Below are positions 32,733 to 36,393 of a DNA stretch of 36,393 bases, one piece after another. This stretch comes from GAS188 sp044445965 (GTDB lineage Bacteria > Pseudomonadota > Alphaproteobacteria > Rhizobiales > Beijerinckiaceae). The notes beneath the pieces are model-generated. The model saw nothing but the letters and a program-made list of their open reading frames with translations, searched no databases and was not told the origin of the DNA. The stretch lies in assembly GCA_044445965.1 (NCBI GenBank), contig JBIOEJ010000051.1, forward strand, positions 1-36,393, in the 5' to 3' direction. Made by a program: the position numbers and the translations under genes. Every line of letters begins with the position of its first letter. Within the stretch, counting starts at the first letter, position 1.

Positions 32733-34979
32733 GTGCGACAGCTCATAGCCTTCATCGCGGCGCTCCTGACGCTCGCTCTGGTCCACCCGCCGGCAGTGTC
32801 GGCCAAGGAGACGATCATACCGTCCGCGGCTTCGCCGCGGGGCGATCTGCCGCAGGCGAAGGACGCGAGCGCTCCGCCTGAGGCCGCGCAGCCGGCGGGT
32901 CCGCCGCAGAAGGTGCGGCAGCTCCTCGAGCTCATGAACGATCCGCAAATTCGCGTCTGGTTCGACCAGCAGGGAACCGCGCAGCCTCAACCGACTTCCG
33001 TGGCGCCGACGCAGGCGCATGGCGACAGCACGAGCCTGGATCAGATCGTGGCACGCCTCTGGCGCGTCCGGACGCATTTCGCCGACCTCGCGGCCGCCAT
33101 TCCGCGTGCGCCCGAGGAGATCGGCTCCACGCTCGAAAGTCTTGCAGTCGAGTTCAAGCACCTGGACCTTCTCGGCATGGCACGGCGCTTCGCTCTGTTG
33201 ATCGGGCTCGGCTTCGGCGCGCACTGGCTGTTCCGGAAGGTTGTCGATCGCTTCCGAACCCAACTCGAGGACATGACGCTCGACACTGTCGACCAGAGGT
33301 TGCGGGCGATCTTCTCGCGCTTCCTCTTCAGCCTCGGCATCGTCGCCAGTACCGCGGTCGGCAGTTTCGGTGCCTTTCTCGCTCTCGATTGGCCGACCTT
33401 TACCAATGAGATCGTGCTCGGATTCCTCTTGGCGTTCCTCGCGGCCAGCCTGGTCGTCTCGCTATGCCGCTTCCTGCTGGCGCCCGGCAGCAAGCGCTTC
33501 CGGAATATCGAGCGTTTCCGCGTCGTGCCGATGACCACGGCTCAGGCGCGATTCTGGTATCGCAGAGCCATTCTGGTCGCGAGCGGGGCCGGCTTCGGCT
33601 GGGCCACGCTGAACGAATTCGCATATTTCGGCGTGCCGCAAGAGACGCGCGAGCTCGTGGCCTATGGGCTCGGCCTCGTCGGGCTCGCCGTCGCCATCGA
33701 TGCCGTTTGGCGCGTGCCGCCCGGTCTCGCTCCGGGAGCGGTCGAGGACAAGGATGATCGGCGCCGCCGCCACGCCGGCGCGACTTGGCTGAGCTTCTAT
33801 TTCGCCTTCCTGTGGTTCGCCTGGGTCGCCGGCGCGATGACGATCTTCTGGTTCGCCGCGCTCGCGGCCGGGGTTCCCGCCGTCATCCGAATGACGGAGC
33901 GTTGCGCCAACCACGCCCTGCGCCCACCGGGGCATGCGCAGGCAAAGGCCGGTGCGGCGAGCATCGCGGCCGTGTGCCTCGAGCGGGGCCTGCGTAGCCT
34001 CATCATCATCGGCTCGGTTGCTTGGCTCGCCTATGTTTGGAACGTCGATCTTGGCGACCTCGCGGGCCGCGATACCCTCGTCACGCGCATTTTGCGGGCC
34101 ACATTATCCGCGACCGCCGTCGTCCTCATCGCCGATTTCCTTTGGAATATCGCCAAGGCGGTGATCGATGTCCGCATCGAGGAGGCGTCCGCCCCGGGCG
34201 ATGCCCCGGTCGAGGAGAGCCGCCGGCGGGCGCGCATGCAAACGCTCCTTCCGATCCTGCGCAACTTGGTGCTCGTCGTCATCGTGGTGGTAGCCGCGAT
34301 GATGGGGTTGTCGTCCCTTGGAGTCGAAATCGGGCCGCTGATCGCGAGCGCAGGTGTCGTCGGCGTCGCCATCGGCTTCGGCGCCCAGACATTGGTGAGA
34401 GACATCATCAGCGGCGTCTTCTATCTGCTCGACGATGCCTTCCGGGTCGGCGAATATATCCAGAGCGGCACCTATAAGGGGGTGGTCGAATCCTTCAGCC
34501 TGCGCTCCGTCAAGCTGCGGCACCATAACGGCCCGCTGTACACCGTGCCGTTCGGCGTGCTCGGCGCGATCCAGAACATGAGTCGCGATTGGGTGGTGGA
34601 GAAACTGACCATCGGCGTCACCTACGACACCGACCTCGACAAGGCGCGCAAGATCGTCAAGAAGGTCGGCCTGGAGCTTGCAGCCGATCCCGAGCTCGCC
34701 GCCGGAATCATCGAGCCCTTGAAGATGCAGGGCGTGCAGGCCTTCGGCGATTTCGCCGTGCAGCTGCGCATGAAGATGATGACGAAGCCCGGCGATATCC
34801 AGTTCATGGCTCGGCGTCGAGCGCTCGGCATGATCAAGAAGGCCTTCGACGCCAATGGCATCAATTTCGCCTATCCGACCGTGCAGCTCGCGGGAGGCGG
34901 CACGGGCGGCAACGGCGATGCGGGCGCCGCCGTCGCCCGCCGGGGTCTCGAGCTGGTGAAGCCCGGCGTGAGCGGATAG
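32733..34979 (+). CDS. large MscS-family mechanosensitive channel
   Basis: A membrane protein of about 748 residues. From GTG at 32733 it begins with a signal-peptide-like segment (VRQLIAFIAALLTLALV, cleavage near VSA), then a Pro-rich periplasmic region, about ten hydrophobic helices, and the MscS core: the pore-lining helix in IGPLIASAGVVGVAIGFGAQ followed by LVRDIISGVFYLLDDAFRVGEYI and the beta domain (HHNGPLYTVPFGVLGAI). It relieves osmotic pressure as a channel. GTG at 32733 with GAGG at 32723-32726 is chosen because it yields the signal peptide; ATG at 32634 lacks a ribosome site. Confidence 0.88.
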   Translation: MRQLIAFIAALLTLALVHPPAVSAKETIIPSAASPRGDLPQAKDASAPPEAAQPAGPPQKVRQLLELMNDPQIRVWFDQQGTAQPQPTSVAPTQAHGDSTSLDQIVARLWRVRTHFADLAAAIPRAPEEIGSTLESLAVEFKHLDLLGMARRFALLIGLGFGAHWLFRKVVDRFRTQLEDMTLDTVDQRLRAIFSRFLFSLGIVASTAVGSFGAFLALDWPTFTNEIVLGFLLAFLAASLVVSLCRFLLAPGSKRFRNIERFRVVPMTTAQARFWYRRAILVASGAGFGWATLNEFAYFGVPQETRELVAYGLGLVGLAVAIDAVWRVPPGLAPGAVEDKDDRRRRHAGATWLSFYFAFLWFAWVAGAMTIFWFAALAAGVPAVIRMTERCANHALRPPGHAQAKAGAASIAAVCLERGLRSLIIIGSVAWLAYVWNVDLGDLAGRDTLVTRILRATLSATAVVLIADFLWNIAKAVIDVRIEEASAPGDAPVEESRRRARMQTLLPILRNLVLVVIVVVAAMMGLSSLGVEIGPLIASAGVVGVAIGFGAQTLVRDIISGVFYLLDDAFRVGEYIQSGTYKGVVESFSLRSVKLRHHNGPLYTVPFGVLGAIQNMSRDWVVEKLTIGVTYDTDLDKARKIVKKVGLELAADPELAAGIIEPLKMQGVQAFGDFAVQLRMKMMTKPGDIQFMARRRALGMIKKAFDANGINFAYPTVQLAGGGTGGNGDAGAAVARRGLELVKPGVSG

Positions 34980-35032
34980 ATACGGGGACTGGGTGGTGGT
35001 GCGGGCAGTCTGACCGGTCTCCGCCAGTCAAA

Positions 35033-35180
35033 TTCCCTGCTAACAGGGAAATTATCAGGGAATTGTGGAAAAAAGGCAAGTATTCGCGATTCTCATTCGG
35101 ATTTTAGCTATATTTTCAGTCGCTTGGTCAATAAATCCCCTACGCAACGGAACAGGGAATTAAATCGCGCTATCAGGGAA
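35033..35180. repeat. cluster of CAGGGAA repeats in an AT-richer spacer
   Basis: CAGGGAA occurs at 35044-35050, 35056-35062, 35153-35159 and 35174-35180, with an inverted TTCCCTG at 35033-35039. The surrounding spacer (34980-35375) is clearly richer in A and T than the rest of the window and has no convincing gene. Clusters of this heptamer are, as I recall, seen in rhizobial intergenic DNA near mobile-element debris, but no transposase is visible here. Confidence 0.6.
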
Positions 35181-35240
35181 CGAATTTCCACATCTGCCCC
35201 GTCCTGCCCTTGAGTTTGTGATATCGCAAGGAGGGGTCGC

Positions 35241-35270
35241 CTCAGTGTGAATTTGTACTTTCACACTGAG
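35241..35270. other. perfect 11-bp hairpin
   Basis: CTCAGTGTGAA (35241-35251) and TTCACACTGAG (35260-35270) form a perfect 11-bp inverted repeat with an 8-nt loop. No T run follows, so a simple terminator is not convincing. It may be an operator, an RNA hairpin or an end of mobile-element debris. It lies about 100 bp after the stop of the flavoprotein gene on the minus strand. Confidence 0.7.
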
Positions 35271-35375
35271 AGCCTCGTGACAAAGACCGGATAATTGGTT
35301 CGCTACTGCGCCCGGATTCCGATACACACTGCGACGCCGTCCCAAGTAATCCGCTGCGTTCACCCGGCGTGGCCC

Positions 35376-36393
35376 CTATGATGTTGTCGATCGGCCTACA
35401 AGCGCCGCCGCTGCTTGTCCAGCGAGCCTTCCTAAATTGACCGCCATCAAAAGCCCTGAGCCAGACATGTAGCCCCAATCTGCAGGCCCAGACAGCCCCC
35501 GCGCTGCGCCGCCGCCGGCGAAAAGGTTCGGAAACGCGGTTCCGTCCCGCCGGAGCACGCGCGCCTGTCGGTCGACCTCCAATCCGCCCTGGGTATGAAA
35601 CAGCGCGCCCGTGATCTTGGCGCAGAAGTAAGGCGCTTGTAGTGGAGGGAAGTTCTTGAAGTCTCGTCCCCAAAAGCACTGGCGTGCGCCCTTCGTGATG
35701 GCTTCGACCTCCGCGATCGTTGCGCCAAGGTCTGCTCGAGGGCATCCGATAAAATTGGCAAGACTGCCAATCTCGCTGAACGACTTGACGGCGCCGGCCT
35801 TCTTCGTCTCGACGTGGCTATGCATCTGACTTGCGATCTGATCGCAGCGAGTATCCCAGATAGCCCAGGCCACGCCACCTGGTTGACCCAGAACCTTCAG
35901 GGCCTGCTCTGAATATCCGGCGTTCTCGTTCGAAAAGCGCCTGCCCTTGTAGTTCACCTGGAAGCCGCCCTCGGTGAACACCGGCCATCCGAGTTGGATC
36001 ATGTGGGGGGTGCATACCGCCCCGTGCCCCTGGAAAGACCCGAGATCCTTGATCGATGCGCCGAGCTCTTCCCCCCAAGCAACGGCGCTTCCCTGGTTGC
36101 CGGGATGTCCGTGATAGGGCGCATTCGCCATCACAGGAATATGGCGCTCGATAAGTGCCCTGTTGCCTCCATAGCCATTGCAGGCGAGGATGAGGGCCTC
36201 GCAGCCGGCCTCCTCGCGCGATCCGTCTGGCCGCTGAAGCGAGACGCCTCGAATGTTGCCGTTTGAATCGGCGTAGAGATCGACGACGGTCGCCGAGGCA
36301 ACGAGATTGATGTCCTTCTCGATGAGGCGCTGCGTCAGGACATCCATGAGCTCGGCGCCGAAGCGGGAGGGCGAGGCATGCATGTGCATGCGC
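35376..36393 (-). CDS. FAD-dependent fumarate-reductase-like flavoprotein, N-terminus beyond window
   Basis: The C-terminal 338 or so residues of a flavoprotein of the FAD_binding_2 class (fumarate reductase, ketosteroid dehydrogenase, tricarballylate dehydrogenase relatives). The N-terminal Rossmann dinucleotide-binding motif is outside the window, and the frame stays open to the edge, so the first Met at 36389 is probably internal. Visible parts are EALILACNGYGGNRALIERH, the substrate-domain segment GHPGNQGSAVAWGEELGAS, YKGRRFSNENAGY, and the FAD-closing FPNLFAGGGAARGLSGPADW then GYMSGSGLLMAVNLGRLAG. The substrate cannot be told. Its setting beyond a repeat-bearing spacer suggests it is not part of the microaerobic cluster. 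Confidence 0.85.
   Translation of the reverse strand, partial: RMHMHASPSRFGAELMDVLTQRLIEKDINLVASATVVDLYADSNGNIRGVSLQRPDGSREEAGCEALILACNGYGGNRALIERHIPVMANAPYHGHPGNQGSAVAWGEELGASIKDLGSFQGHGAVCTPHMIQLGWPVFTEGGFQVNYKGRRFSNENAGYSEQALKVLGQPGGVAWAIWDTRCDQIASQMHSHVETKKAGAVKSFSEIGSLANFIGCPRADLGATIAEVEAITKGARQCFWGRDFKNFPPLQAPYFCAKITGALFHTQGGLEVDRQARVLRRDGTAFPNLFAGGGAARGLSGPADWGYMSGSGLLMAVNLGRLAGQAAAALVGRSTTS

Noticed and set aside
35044..35180. CRISPR-like array from the CAGGGAA repeats
   Set aside because: The repeats are only 7 bp, irregularly spaced, and no cas genes are present.
35160..35363. Minus-strand 67-codon frame in the repeat-bearing spacer
   Set aside because: It covers the hairpin and a CAGGGAA repeat and has no convincing coding character.

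Overview
The window is high-GC DNA that reads like a member of the Hyphomicrobiales (Alphaproteobacteria). The reasons are a FixLJ-FixK oxygen-sensing cascade, a contiguous ccoNOQP-ccoGHIS (fixNOQP-fixGHIS) locus, many exact TTGA-N6-TCAA (FixK/FNR-type) boxes, and a palindromic intergenic repeat of a kind common in that order. No genus is assigned. No nif genes, rRNA, tRNA, CRISPR array or intact insertion sequence was seen.

Layout. (1) 1-5238, leftward: a partial NRAMP-family metal transporter, a small secreted Cys-containing protein, fixK, a stand-alone receiver protein, fixJ and fixL. (2) 5421-8673, rightward from a FixK box: a 58-residue membrane protein, a kinase-like/P-loop ATPase fusion and hemN. 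(3) 8689-11785: an intact CueR/HmrR-type copper operator in front of a gutted copA remnant, then a TPC-type P1B metal ATPase. (4) 11816-13102, leftward: an MgtC/DUF4010 membrane protein divergent from the oxidase genes. (5) 13333-22350: the complete cbb3 oxidase structural and assembly genes, ending in a transporter that carries the copper-binding motifs of CcoA. (6) 22409-23947, leftward: an unknown protein, a 53-residue membrane protein and a CBS-BON protein, with two FixK boxes. (7) 24331-29043, rightward: a phosphoribosyltransferase, a STAS-MlaE permease, an MlaF ATPase without any MCE protein, two small exported cytochromes c and an Acg-type nitroreductase, with FixK boxes at both ends. 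(8) 29068-32316, leftward: a three-gene MacAB-like efflux set. (9) 32733-34979: a large MscS-type channel. (10) 34980-36393: an AT-richer, repeat-bearing spacer and the C-terminal part of a flavoprotein.

How it fits together. FixL senses O2 through a heme PAS domain and phosphorylates FixJ. FixJ probably activates fixK through repeats at 2531-2566. FixK would then act at seven perfect boxes that switch on the high-affinity oxidase, its copper supply (CcoA-like importer, CcoI exporter), oxygen-independent heme synthesis, and a set of poorly understood proteins. One box precedes the stand-alone receiver, so the sensor circuit may be under feedback. The window is best read as a microaerobic respiration island whose less familiar members (small membrane proteins, receiver, CBS-BON, PRTase/STAS-MlaE/MlaF module, CcoA-like gene, gutted CopA) are the most interesting part. 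All regulatory links are inferred from site sequence and spacing.
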